A stretch of 64,000 nucleotides of DNA. Source: Paenibacillus vini (lineage in GTDB: Bacteria > Bacillota > Bacilli > Paenibacillales > Paenibacillaceae). Of the stretch, positions 43,983 through 52,005 are shown in pieces (position 1 is the first letter of the stretch; the number at the start of each line of letters is the position of its first letter). The DNA is taken from contig NZ_BOSL01000014.1 in the NCBI RefSeq assembly GCF_018403325.1, forward strand, positions 62,001 to 126,000. Reading direction: 5' to 3'. The notes under the pieces were generated by a model. That model did no database searches. It was given only the letters and a program-made list of their open reading frames with translations, and was not told where the DNA came from. A program made the position numbers and the translations under genes.

Positions 43983-44759
43983 ATGCTCTATTTCACGCTG
44001 GCTTCCAAAGCCTATGCCCGCAACCTTCAATACCGCGGCGCGCATATGGTGCACAATCTCGCTAGCGCCATGTTCGGGTTCATGTACGCGTGCATCTGGA
44101 TCGGCCTGGGCCGGGATCACCCTTTGGGAGAATACGGAACGCAGGGAATGGTCGGCTACATCGGCTTTACCCAGGCGGCGCTCTGGATTACCAGCTTCAT
44201 CTCGAACGGTCTCGGTATTCCGCAAGCCGTTAGGACCGGTCAAATCTCGCTTGATCTGATGCGTCCCGTTCATCTGTTCAGCCATATGGCGGCCAGGGAA
44301 TGCGGGCAAATCGCCTACCAGCTTCTTTACAAATCCATTCCGATTTATCTCCTGTACTTTTTTGTGTTTTCGCTTCAGACTCCACAGCATGGAATTACTT
44401 ATTTGCACACCGCTGCCGGATTGTCCGGAGCTGCCTACTTATCCATTTGCTTGAATTATCTCATTGGAGTCAGCGCATTATGGACAACCGAGTCGTCATG
44501 GCTTTATTGGGGCAATCACGCGCTTATCAATCTGCTTGCCGGATTTTTTATTCCGCTCGAATGGCTGCCGGGACCGCTGGAGAGTCTGGCCTGGATGTCT
44601 CCTTATCCTTATCTGTTATATGTGCCCACGACTGTGTATCTCGGCTATGGTAATGCCTTTTGGTTATGGGGAACCCTGTTTTGGTGCGCGCTTCTGACGG
44701 TTCTCTGTCTTCTGGCGACCAAAGTGGTGCGACGGAAAGTGGAGGTGCAGGGAGGATGA
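43983..44759 (+). CDS. ABC-2 type exporter permease (COG4587-like)
   Basis: A 258-residue membrane protein with about six helices, starting directly in YFTLASKAYARNLQYRG. It matches the DUF990/ABC2_membrane_6 group, encoded as two unlike permeases plus an ATPase. ATG 43983 is chosen because CGGAGGTG at 43967-43974 is eight bases upstream; an earlier in-frame ATG at 43959 has none. The stop overlaps the next permease start (ATGA). Substrate is unknown; related systems export peptides, lipids or drugs. Confidence 0.85.
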   Translation: MLYFTLASKAYARNLQYRGAHMVHNLASAMFGFMYACIWIGLGRDHPLGEYGTQGMVGYIGFTQAALWITSFISNGLGIPQAVRTGQISLDLMRPVHLFSHMAARECGQIAYQLLYKSIPIYLLYFFVFSLQTPQHGITYLHTAAGLSGAAYLSICLNYLIGVSALWTTESSWLYWGNHALINLLAGFFIPLEWLPGPLESLAWMSPYPYLLYVPTTVYLGYGNAFWLWGTLFWCALLTVLCLLATKVVRRKVEVQGG

Positions 44760-45556
44760 AGCTTAAATCCTGGTTGACCTTGTACCGGCTGTTGATCCGC
44801 ACCAGTATCCGAAGCCGGATGCAATATAAGTTTAATTTCCTGCTTGCGGCGGTGTTGGCCGCCCTAATCCAGATCTCCGAGTTTCTGATGGTCGCGATTG
44901 TACTGCATAAATTCGGCGCTATCCAGGGTTGGTCCATCTATGAGGTGGGTTATTTATTCGCGGTAATGACCTTGTCCAAAACACTGTACCGGACCTTTGC
45001 CGATGAGGTGCATCATTTGGAAAAATACCTCGTCAGCGGCGATTTCGATCAGCTCTTGACCCGGCCAATGCCGGTGTTGCTTGCATTGATGCCGCAAAAC
45101 TTCCGGATTATGCTCGGCGAAGTGTTGCAGGGCGGGTTCATTCTTTGCTGGTCCCTCGGAGGGATGATGAAGGGCGGACAAGTCAGTTGGACCGCTGTGC
45201 CATCCACTTTGTTTATTATTGGCACGGGCGCGGTCATCTTGTTCTCGATCGGTCTCGCGACGGCTACGATCGGCTTTTGGACTACACGGATCGGTGAGCT
45301 GCAGACATTCACGGAGGATGCGGCCCGTACGGCGGCACAGTACCCGCTCTCGATATATCCCAAGTGGATGTCCTCTCTGCTGCTGATCGTAATCCCGGTA
45401 GGCTTCGTGAATTACATTCCGTCCCTTTATATTTTGCGGGGCGAGTTGGGGGCATGGGTGCTCGCGGCATCGGCAGGCGTGGCGATCGTCTGTCTTGCGG
45501 CAAGCCTGCGCTTCTGGCGGTTCGGCATCACTAAATACCAAAGTACGGGAAGCTAG
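44756..45556 (+). CDS. ABC-2 type exporter permease (COG3694-like)
   Basis: A 266-residue membrane protein with about six helices; the second half of the DUF990-type exporter. The start MKLKSWLTLYRLLIRTSIRSRMQYKFNF follows GGGAGG and overlaps the first permease gene by four bases. The segment YLVSGDFDQLLTRPMPVLL is a common motif of this group. It pairs with the gene before it and with the ATPase 15 bases downstream. Confidence 0.87.
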   Translation: MKLKSWLTLYRLLIRTSIRSRMQYKFNFLLAAVLAALIQISEFLMVAIVLHKFGAIQGWSIYEVGYLFAVMTLSKTLYRTFADEVHHLEKYLVSGDFDQLLTRPMPVLLALMPQNFRIMLGEVLQGGFILCWSLGGMMKGGQVSWTAVPSTLFIIGTGAVILFSIGLATATIGFWTTRIGELQTFTEDAARTAAQYPLSIYPKWMSSLLLIVIPVGFVNYIPSLYILRGELGAWVLAASAGVAIVCLAASLRFWRFGITKYQSTGS

Positions 45557-45571
45557 GGGAGGGGTTAAGCA

Positions 45572-46561
45572 ATGATCGAAGCCCGGAATTTATATAAAGA
45601 GTTTAAGACCCCGGTTGTTCGGGAAGGCCGATTTTCCGGCATACGCACGTTATTTTCCAGGGAATACCGGCATAAAGAGGCGGTGTGCGGCATCAGCTTT
45701 CAAGTGGAACGGGGAGAATCTGTCGGCTATATCGGTCCGAACGGAGCGGGAAAGTCGACCACAATAAAGATGTTGACCGGGATCCTGCACCCCACCTCCG
45801 GCGAGGTGTCCGTGGGCGGCTTGAACCCGCACAAGGACCGCCGGAAAGCGGTGCGGCAGCTCGGCGTCGTGTTCGGACAGCGGAGTCAGCTTTGGTGGGA
45901 TCTTCCGGTTAAGGATTCCTATGATATTTTGGCTCAGATGTACGATGTCAGCCCGGCCGATAAAAATCAAAGATTGAATCAGTTCGCAGAGTTGCTGGAT
46001 CTGAATGAATTTTGGGAGACGCCGGTGCGAAAGCTGTCCCTTGGTCAACGGATGCGGGCGGATATTGCAGCCGCCATGCTCCATGATCCCGAGCTGCTGT
46101 TTCTCGACGAGCCGACCATCGGGCTGGATGTGCACGCGAAAGTCAATATCAGGCAGTTTTTGCGCACACTGAATCAGGATTTCGGCAAAACGATTTTGCT
46201 GACCACGCATGACATGGACGATATCGAACAGCTGTGCAATCGGGTCATGGTCATTGATCACGGGCAACTCACGTATGATGGAACCATCCCGTCCTTGCGG
46301 GAGATGATCGGGCTGCCGACATCCATCCGGATCAAGTTCCGTGGGGCTTATCATGTACCGGAGGATTTGGACCGCCGCGCTCATTCTCATTTGTTCCGTG
46401 TGACGGGCATGGAGGACGATACCGTTATGATCGAGGCAAACCGTACCGAGGTCAGCACGATGGAGATCATCCGAATCGTGGGCACCTGGGGCGAGATCGA
46501 CGATATTGCGATGGAGGAGCCGGAATTTGAGGAGGTTATCCGCAGCTATTCGGCCTCCTGA
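45572..46561 (+). CDS. ABC exporter ATP-binding protein (COG4586-like)
   Basis: A 329-residue ATPase. Walker A is GPNGAGKSTTIKMLTGIL, Q-loop VVFGQRSQLWWDL, signature LSLGQRMRADIAAAMLH (a less usual form of LSGGQ), Walker B LLFLDEPTIGLD and switch His TTHDMDD. The LWWDLP segment after the Q-loop marks the COG4586 group. A C-terminal extension of about 75 residues follows the nucleotide-binding domain. It completes the three-gene exporter; the next element is a glycine riboswitch. Confidence 0.92.
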   Translation: MIEARNLYKEFKTPVVREGRFSGIRTLFSREYRHKEAVCGISFQVERGESVGYIGPNGAGKSTTIKMLTGILHPTSGEVSVGGLNPHKDRRKAVRQLGVVFGQRSQLWWDLPVKDSYDILAQMYDVSPADKNQRLNQFAELLDLNEFWETPVRKLSLGQRMRADIAAAMLHDPELLFLDEPTIGLDVHAKVNIRQFLRTLNQDFGKTILLTTHDMDDIEQLCNRVMVIDHGQLTYDGTIPSLREMIGLPTSIRIKFRGAYHVPEDLDRRAHSHLFRVTGMEDDTVMIEANRTEVSTMEIIRIVGTWGEIDDIAMEEPEFEEVIRSYSAS

Positions 46562-46633
46562 GCCAGAACTTGACATTTCTACCTGCTCAAATTACATTTA
46601 ATACAAACTATAATATACGCGAATGACGATTAT

Positions 46634-46824
46634 GGGAGAGCCCGCTATCCTTGCAGGAATGAGCGGCACCGAAGGAGCAAAGGGCAGGCCTTGCGCGCCA
46701 GTCATGAATCTCTCAGGTAACAGGACCATAATCCGACGCGACTCTGGAGAGAGCGTTCAGCCACCCAAGGGGTACGTGTCCGAGTGAAGAAGGACATTAA
46801 ACTTTCTGGTAACCGGGACAGAGA
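46634..46824 (+). promoter_or_regulatory. Tandem glycine riboswitch
   Basis: Two aptamers are seen. The first (about 46634-46728) has GGGAGAG, CACCGAAGGAGCAA and AATCTCTCAGGTAACAGGACC. The second (about 46741-46824) has ACTCTGGAGAGAG, CCACCCAAGGGG and TTCTGGTAACCGGGACAGAG. A short linker joins them. These are the conserved elements of the glycine riboswitch. It precedes serine dehydratase genes, and its last stem overlaps the next terminator. A -10-like TATAAT is at 46609-46614. Confidence 0.95.
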
Positions 46825-46854
46825 AGAGGCAATAGGCCTTTTCCTGTCCTTTTT
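46816..46854 (+). terminator. Regulated terminator of the glycine riboswitch
   Basis: GGACAG (46816-46821) pairs with CTGTCC (46844-46849), enclosing AAGAGGC/GCCTTTT, then TTTTT. The first arm is part of the second aptamer's closing region, so glycine binding should prevent termination and switch the operon on. Confidence 0.88.
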
Positions 46855-46902
46855 GCATGACTTGAATTTCTTGAAGATTATGAGCAGCCGGGGGAGATAT
46901 CG

Positions 46903-47568
46903 ATGCGATTCAAGAATGTGTTCTCAATTATCGGGCCGGCGATGATCGGCCCATCAAGCTCCCATACCGCCGGAGCGGTACGGATCGGACGCTTTGCAAG
47001 ACAATTGCTCGGTGCCGAGCCGACGGAGGCCGATATTTGTTTCTATGGTTCGTTTGCCGAGACCTTTAAGGGGCATGGCACGGATCTTGCGGTAGTGGGC
47101 GGTATCCTGGATTACCGCACGGATGACGAGCGGATTCGCAATTCTCTGCAAAACGCGGAGGAGGCCGGAGTGAACCTGCACTTTTCAACCGGCACGGCGC
47201 CTGGAGCTCATCCGAATACAGTAAAAATAAATTTGACCTCCGGAGAAGAGCGATGCGAAGTGATTGGGGCTTCCATCGGCGGGGGGACCGTCGTGATCCG
47301 CAACATTAACGGATTCGAAGTGAAAAGCTCCGGCGAGCTGCCTACGCTGGTGGTGGCTCATGCCGACCGTCAGGGCGTGCTGGCAGGGATTACCGCTTTG
47401 TTTAGTAAAGCGGACGTCAATATAGGTTATATTATTACCGACCGGAAGGGCAGGACAGGAGAAGCGCTTACTGTGGTGGAAGCGGACTCGGCCATTCCTG
47501 AACCGCTGATTGGCGAGGTTACCTCATTGCCTTACGTCAGCCGGGTTTCATATATTCATCTGACTTAG
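46903..47568 (+). CDS. sdaAB: L-serine dehydratase, iron-sulfur-dependent, beta subunit
   Basis: A 221-residue beta subunit of the two-subunit enzyme that deaminates L-serine to pyruvate and ammonia. The family start SIIGPAMIGPSSSHTAGAVRIG is intact, and the C-terminal about 75 residues form an ACT domain (LVVAHADRQGVLAGITALFS). The start follows CGGGGGAG. It is encoded directly before the alpha subunit (15-base gap) and behind a glycine riboswitch. Confidence 0.95.
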   Translation: MRFKNVFSIIGPAMIGPSSSHTAGAVRIGRFARQLLGAEPTEADICFYGSFAETFKGHGTDLAVVGGILDYRTDDERIRNSLQNAEEAGVNLHFSTGTAPGAHPNTVKINLTSGEERCEVIGASIGGGTVVIRNINGFEVKSSGELPTLVVAHADRQGVLAGITALFSKADVNIGYIITDRKGRTGEALTVVEADSAIPEPLIGEVTSLPYVSRVSYIHLT

Positions 47569-47583
47569 GAGGGAGCGGGTACG

Positions 47584-48465
47584 ATGCGGTTTCGCAATTT
47601 GCAGGAACTCATGGAACTGTGTGAGAGTGAATCCAAGACGATTTCGGAAATTATGATTCAGGATCAGTCTGAAGAGACCGGCCAATCCGCGGCCGAGATA
47701 ATGACGGTCATGACGGAATATTACCAAATCATGAAAAGCGCGGTGCATAAAGGATTGACGGAGGAAACGAAATCGCCCAGCGGATTGACGGGCGGTGATG
47801 CCAAAAGGGTGGAGGCATACCGGAAGCGTGAAGAATCGTCAGCAGGAGCCATCGCCTGCCAGGCGATGGCTTATGCCCTGGCCGTGTCGGAGGTCAACGC
47901 TTCCATGGGGCGGATCGTCGCGACGCCGACGGCAGGCTCATGCGGTATCATTCCCGGCGTATTCGTAAGCGCCCAGGAACGTTTCGGCTGGGACGACGAG
48001 CATCTGGTGCGGGGGCTGTTCTGCGCCGGGGCGATCGGTTACGTGATCGCCAACAATTCGTTCATCTCCGGCGCCGAAGGCGGGTGCCAGGCGGAAGTCG
48101 GCTCGGCGATCGGCATGGCGGCCGGGGCTATGGTGGAACTGCGCGGAGGCACGCCGGAGCAGGCGGTGCATGCGGTCGGGCTGGCTCTTAAAAATACGCT
48201 CGGCTTGATCTGTGATCCGGTCGGCGGCCTCGTCGAAATCCCCTGTATCGTCCGTAACGGATTCGGGGCAGTCAATGCGCTGGCGGCTGCAGATATGGCG
48301 CTGGCCGGTGTGCGAAGCGCCATTCCGTCCGACGAGGTGATCGACGTGATGCTGGAGGTCGGCTCCGCCATGCCGAGCCGGCACCGGGAGACCGCCCAAG
48401 GCGGTCTGGCTCAGACTCCGACCGGCCGCAAGATCATGAAGGAACTGCGAGCACGCAAAAAATAG
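47584..48465 (+). CDS. sdaAA: L-serine dehydratase, iron-sulfur-dependent, alpha subunit
   Basis: A 293-residue alpha subunit. The motif TPTAGSCGIIPGVFVSA carries a cluster cysteine, and further conserved cysteines lie in EGGCQAEVGSAIGMAAGA and LICDPVGGLVEIPCIVRN. These bind the [4Fe-4S] cluster that activates serine. With the beta subunit it provides pyruvate from serine. The glycine riboswitch upstream suggests excess glycine is turned to serine and then to pyruvate; this is inference. Confidence 0.96.
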   Translation: MRFRNLQELMELCESESKTISEIMIQDQSEETGQSAAEIMTVMTEYYQIMKSAVHKGLTEETKSPSGLTGGDAKRVEAYRKREESSAGAIACQAMAYALAVSEVNASMGRIVATPTAGSCGIIPGVFVSAQERFGWDDEHLVRGLFCAGAIGYVIANNSFISGAEGGCQAEVGSAIGMAAGAMVELRGGTPEQAVHAVGLALKNTLGLICDPVGGLVEIPCIVRNGFGAVNALAAADMALAGVRSAIPSDEVIDVMLEVGSAMPSRHRETAQGGLAQTPTGRKIMKELRARKK

Positions 48466-48491
48466 CTGCCCTTTTGGGCGGCTGTTTTTTT
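48464..48491 (+). terminator. Terminator of the sda operon
   Basis: AGCTGCCC pairs with GGGCGGCT around TTTT, followed by seven T. Confidence 0.92.
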
Positions 48492-48559
48492 ATACTGAAA
48501 TTATGTTATACCTCTTCGGCATTCCAGGCCATCTGTCAGGTTGTACAGTTATTTTGAGA

Positions 48560-49144
48560 TTAAACCTGTTGCTTGGTTGTCATAAACGTTTTTACCGCAG
48601 GAGGTTCATAAGATAGAAATTGATCCAGCAGTCCTTTGGGAGTCGTGTCGCTAAGCGTCATGGAACGGAACTTTTCCTGAAGGAACTGCTCGTCGGCCAT
48701 ATGATTGATCATGGTGATCAGGGGATCGTAGTAACGGTTCGTGTTCAGCAGTCCGCAGGGCTTGCGATGCAGGCCCAACTGCGCCCATGTGAATATTTCG
48801 AAAAATTCGTCCATCGTGCCCGCTCCTCCCGGCAGAACCACGAAGCCATCCGCCAGTTCGGCCATCTTGGCCTTTCTTTCGTGCATGGAATCCACGATAT
48901 ATAGTTCGGACAGGTTCTTGTGAGCAATTTCCCGGTTTTCCAAAAAAGTCGGCAGCACGCCGATGGCTTCTCCGCCTTCCGCAAGCACCGTATCGGCAAC
49001 AGTACCCATCAACCCCACGCTGGAGCCCCCGTAAACAAGAGTAAGCTTCCTTGCAGCCAGTTCTTTGCCCAGCTCGGCCGCCCCTTGGCCGTAAACTTCA
49101 GATGCTCCGGCACTTGATCCGCAAAATACGGCTATTCTTTTCAT
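48560..49144 (-). CDS. LOG-family nucleoside 5'-monophosphate phosphoribohydrolase
   Basis: A 194-residue TIGR00730/YvdD-type protein. The motif PGGAGTMDEFFE (about 108-119) is the LOG signature that binds the phosphate and hydrolyses N-glycosidic bonds of nucleotides; VFCGSS at the N-terminus and YGGSSVGLMG form the Rossmann fold. Members release adenine or cytokinin bases from their ribotides; the physiological substrate here is unknown. The start follows AAGGAGG. The gene is transcribed convergently to sdaAA. Confidence 0.9.
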   Translation of the reverse strand: MKRIAVFCGSSAGASEVYGQGAAELGKELAARKLTLVYGGSSVGLMGTVADTVLAEGGEAIGVLPTFLENREIAHKNLSELYIVDSMHERKAKMAELADGFVVLPGGAGTMDEFFEIFTWAQLGLHRKPCGLLNTNRYYDPLITMINHMADEQFLQEKFRSMTLSDTTPKGLLDQFLSYEPPAVKTFMTTKQQV

Positions 49145-49321
49145 TCCATCGCCTCCTTAAGTTCATTAAAATTATAGCCTACTTCTTAAGCTTGTTGAAT
49201 AACCGGACTAGGCTCTTTTGTAAATTGTAAAAGACGTTTATATGCAAAGTATCTCTGTCTCTACTTCGGAGAGCATGATATTTTGAATCTAATACTAGAT
49301 ATGCATGTAGGAGGTAATGTA

Positions 49322-50245
49322 ATGAACCATTCTGCGATAAGCAGAACCATTCGAAATTTCAGACAGGATGATATGCAACTGCTGGGCGATTTATATACAG
49401 CCGTAAGTTCCAGAGCCAATGCCGTGTTTTGGTGGGTAGGGAATGAAGAGAATTGGAATAACGTGTACTGTGCATTTGAAAACGGCAGAATGGTAGCCAA
49501 AGGCCAGGTAGGCGTCATTAACTCGGTCCCGCCCGGACGTTCCCCGGACAGCAGGCACTCGATTTATCTCAATCTGAAGACACTCCCGGAACGGGAGACG
49601 GACGCGGAATTGCTGGAACAAATCTACGCTTGTCTCGTTGACCGGGCCTATGAATTGAAAAGTACTTTGTCGCCGGAATACGGTACGAATTTATGTCTCG
49701 GAAATGATGCATCGGAAAAAGAGAACAGCTCGTTTTTCATAGAAAAGGGCTTTATCCATCTGAACAGTTTGTTTCGCATGAATCGCAATCTGTCGGAACC
49801 GATTTCCGATTTCGAACTGGATAAGGAGTTTGATTTTTCTTGTTGGGACATGGCTGCTCCCAGTGAAGAGGATGAATATCTGAAAATCGAGAGTGAAGTA
49901 TGGCCGGATACCCCGCTCGGCAAAGATAGGCTTGCTCAATATAAGGGGAATACGCTTTGGACTTCCATGGTGGTCCGGAAAGAAGGGGCGGTAGCCGGAG
50001 GGTTGATGGCCTGGAAAGAAGAAGATACCGGTGTTATTGAGGACGTATTCGTTCGTGAACCTTGGCGAAAGCGGGGGCTAGCGAAATATTTGCTTACTGA
50101 GGCTCTGAGGTATTTGAAATCCAACAATCTTAAAAACACATACTTGATGGTTTTAACATCTAACCAGTCGGCGTTGTCCCTCTATGAATCTGTCGGTTTT
50201 TACCCGGTAAGCGAGGAAATCAGGTATTTCATAGAAATGAATTAA
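49322..50245 (+). CDS. GNAT-family N-acetyltransferase
   Basis: A 307-residue protein with a clear C-terminal GNAT domain: GGLMAWKEEDTGVIEDVFV, REPWRKRGLAKYLLTEAL (acetyl-CoA loop) and a SNQSALSLYESVGFYPV end. The first half is also GNAT-like (NGRMVAKGQVGVI) but lacks a clear CoA loop, giving a two-domain enzyme. ATG 49322 has GGAGG at 49310-49314; the earlier in-frame start has none. Substrate unknown. It ends before a hairpin shared with the convergent ctc gene. Confidence 0.85.
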   Translation: MNHSAISRTIRNFRQDDMQLLGDLYTAVSSRANAVFWWVGNEENWNNVYCAFENGRMVAKGQVGVINSVPPGRSPDSRHSIYLNLKTLPERETDAELLEQIYACLVDRAYELKSTLSPEYGTNLCLGNDASEKENSSFFIEKGFIHLNSLFRMNRNLSEPISDFELDKEFDFSCWDMAAPSEEDEYLKIESEVWPDTPLGKDRLAQYKGNTLWTSMVVRKEGAVAGGLMAWKEEDTGVIEDVFVREPWRKRGLAKYLLTEALRYLKSNNLKNTYLMVLTSNQSALSLYESVGFYPVSEEIRYFIEMN

Positions 50246-50263
50246 ATATTGAAATATGTAATA

Positions 50264-50290
50264 AGGGGCTACCTATGCAGGTAAGCCCCT
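50264..50290. terminator. Hairpin between GNAT and ctc genes
   Basis: AGGGGCT-ACCT pairs with AGGT-A-AGCCCCT around ATGC. The minus strand continues TTATTACATATTT. It probably ends ctc transcription. Confidence 0.7.
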
Positions 50291-50305
50291 GAAATGCGTA
50301 ATTGG

Positions 50306-50884
50306 TTATATAGCTTCGGCAGTTTCCGGCTGAAGCTTAGGGGTGACAACCGAGACGAGAAGTTCATTTTCGGAAGATATAAGGAGGACACCTTCAGGTA
50401 GTTCCAGATCACGCACGTACAAAGAGTCTCCGATTTCGAGATGACTTATGTCGGCCAGAATCGACGCTGGAATTAGTTCAGGTAAGGATTCGATCTCAAT
50501 GAACGTGCTTTGTGTTTGAACGATGCCGCCCAGCTTGGAGCCCTTAGCGATCCCTGCATATTCGATATTGATCTTGGTACGGACCCGTTGATCTTTATCC
50601 ACGCGAAGAAAGTCCGCATGAATATATTCCTGGGTTACCGGATCCCGCTGTACGCCTTCCAGCAGAACGAGAACTTGGTCTTGTGCGCCAAGGTCCAATT
50701 CTACCATACCGCCGCTGCCGTTTCTTACCCACTTCCCAAATTGTTTAGCGGAAAGGTGGATCATGTCATTGTCTTCTCCGAGCCCGAAAATGACAGCGGG
50801 AAGTCTTCCCGATTCCCTTAGACGCTTCAAGCCCGTCTTATTCGTTGGCGTGCGCCGTTCTACCTGAAAACTTGTTCTCATCAT
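50306..50884 (-). CDS. ctc: 50S ribosomal protein L25/general stress protein Ctc
   Basis: A 192-residue Ctc-type L25. The N-terminal L25 domain (about 1-95) binds 5S rRNA, with the opening FQVERRTPTNKTGLKRLRESGRLPAVIFG. The C-terminal TL5 beta domain (about 100-185) contains ASILADISHLEIGDSLYVRDL. Three ATG codons are consecutive; ATG 50884 is eight bases from the AGGAG at 50893-50897 and is preferred, with 50887 as alternative. The upstream region is long, structured, and carries a small open frame ending at the ribosome binding site. In Bacillus ctc is a stress gene. Confidence 0.92.
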   Translation of the reverse strand: MMRTSFQVERRTPTNKTGLKRLRESGRLPAVIFGLGEDNDMIHLSAKQFGKWVRNGSGGMVELDLGAQDQVLVLLEGVQRDPVTQEYIHADFLRVDKDQRVRTKINIEYAGIAKGSKLGGIVQTQSTFIEIESLPELIPASILADISHLEIGDSLYVRDLELPEGVLLISSENELLVSVVTPKLQPETAEAI

Positions 50885-50898
50885 CATAAACACTCCTC

Positions 50899-50985
50899 TT
50901 AGAAATGGTATTTCATGCATTCAAAATCTATCGTCTTTGCGACTACGGATTCCGCCCCCCGTAGCAGGGGAAGCACGAGCACCAT
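50899..50985 (-). CDS. Putative 28-residue upstream open reading frame of ctc
   Basis: ATG at 50985 is preceded by GGCGGTGA and opens a 28-codon frame whose TAA stop (50899-50901) lies next to the ctc ribosome binding site. The peptide starts MVLVLPLLRG and ends MKYHF. The arrangement would allow translational coupling to ctc. There is no family match I recognise, so it may be spurious. Confidence 0.4.
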   Translation of the reverse strand: MVLVLPLLRGAESVVAKTIDFECMKYHF

Positions 50986-51011
50986 TACATCACCGCCTTT
51001 AGACATTTAAT

Positions 51012-51069
51012 GTAAAAATCCCGCAAAATACGCGAGAAGGCACCTCGTTCCGAAGGAACGAAATGCCTT
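51012..51069 (-). promoter_or_regulatory. Structured leader of ctc (two hairpins, possible attenuator)
   Basis: On the minus strand AAGGCA-TTTCGTTCC pairs with GGAACGA-TGCCTT (51037-51069). Directly after, CTCGC (51032-51036) can pair with GCGGG (51020-51024) and is followed by ATTTTTAC. The second hairpin with its T-run resembles a terminator in front of the ctc reading frame. A weak promoter (TCGACA, 17 bases, TATGGT) can be placed upstream. Confidence 0.45.
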
Positions 51070-51303
51070 GTTTATAGCTACCATATCATAGAAAGCAGGT
51101 TCTGTCGAACATGCTGTGCTATAGTAAAGAGCACTTTGCGATGAGAAAATACATCCTTCCTCGGACTGATCGCTTCCCGACTTAAGACCGGCTGCAATTA
51201 CCGTCCTAGGTCCATTTTGTCATTTCTGAATTCGCCTACAATAAAACATGAGGGCGGGGAAGGTATTTCCTGGAAAAAAGGCGATATACGAGGAGATGGA
51301 TAA

Positions 51304-51363
51304 GTGAACAAGTTAATCGAATTCAGAAATGTAATGAAAGAGTCTTTAAAAAGTGTAGAATAA
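51304..51363 (+). CDS. Putative 19-residue small open reading frame
   Basis: GTG at 51304 lies eight bases after GAGGAG and opens a 19-codon frame (start VNKLIEFRNVMKES) followed by TAA. A strong terminator lies 30 bases downstream. The peptide is basic and amphipathic. An ATG just before gives only three codons. No family is recognised; the transcript could also be a small RNA. Confidence 0.35.
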   Translation: MNKLIEFRNVMKESLKSVE

Positions 51364-51392
51364 GACGTATTACTTACTACTAGCTGAAGCTG

Positions 51393-51426
51393 AAAAGCCC
51401 AGACACTAACTTTATCTGGGCTTTTT
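51393..51426. terminator. Strong bidirectional terminator
   Basis: AAAAGCCCAGA pairs with TCTGGGCTTTTT. It lies after the small open frame on the plus strand and just beyond the ydeI stop on the minus strand. Confidence 0.92.
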
Positions 51427-51435
51427 CGAAGTAGA

Positions 51436-52005
51436 TCAGTAATCAAGCAGACGACCATAATCATTCCATTGACCGTACATTTTATTATCTCGGGTGTTAT
51501 TTATGAATTTCTCCAGCCTTCTCCGATATAATTCCGGCTGATTTTTATTGCTTTGGATCGTATCGATCCGAACCCTTTTATAAAGATCCGGGAAGGCCAT
51601 GAAATTTTCGTATACTTGCGTTTCCTCCATAAGCCTTTGCTCGATAATGCTGTCTATTCTAAAAGAATCGTAAGCCATGTCAGGAAGAACCATTCTTCCT
51701 TCGTCTCTCATGAACCCCAGTTTTTCGAGGCGGCGGACCCTTTCCTTATTCAATTCCGTCCATGATGTTTTTTTGCTTCTAGGTGACAGTTTCTGGGCCA
51801 GATCGGTTTGTGATATTTTCTTTTTCACGGAATCGATCCAGCCAAAGCACAACGCTTCCTCAACGGCGTCCAAATATAACAACTTATCAGGGGCGGGGGA
51901 CATGCTAACCAAAACCCAGCAAGACTTGGCGGCCTTACTATGTTCCAGAAGCCAGTTCCTCAAATCTTCTCTCGATTTCGTTGGAATTAAGTTTTCGATT
52001 TCCAT
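51436..52005 (-). CDS. YdeI/OmpD-associated family protein
   Basis: A 189-residue protein of the YdeI/OmdA family. The N-terminus contains SREDLRNWLLEHSKAAKSCWVLV, the conserved LYLDAVEEALCFGWIDSVKKKI, and SPRSKKTSWTELNKERVRRLEKLG. Such proteins have been linked to bacteriocin or antimicrobial peptide protection in other bacteria, but the mechanism is unclear. It begins directly at the stop codon of the VOC gene, so the two are co-translated. Confidence 0.85.
   Translation of the reverse strand: MEIENLIPTKSREDLRNWLLEHSKAAKSCWVLVSMSPAPDKLLYLDAVEEALCFGWIDSVKKKISQTDLAQKLSPRSKKTSWTELNKERVRRLEKLGFMRDEGRMVLPDMAYDSFRIDSIIEQRLMEETQVYENFMAFPDLYKRVRIDTIQSNKNQPELYRRRLEKFINNTRDNKMYGQWNDYGRLLDY

Noticed and set aside
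46570-46614. TTGACA at 46570 with TATAAT at 46609 as one promoter
   Set aside because: The spacing is 33 bases, too long for a sigma-A promoter; only the -10 element is kept as a hint.
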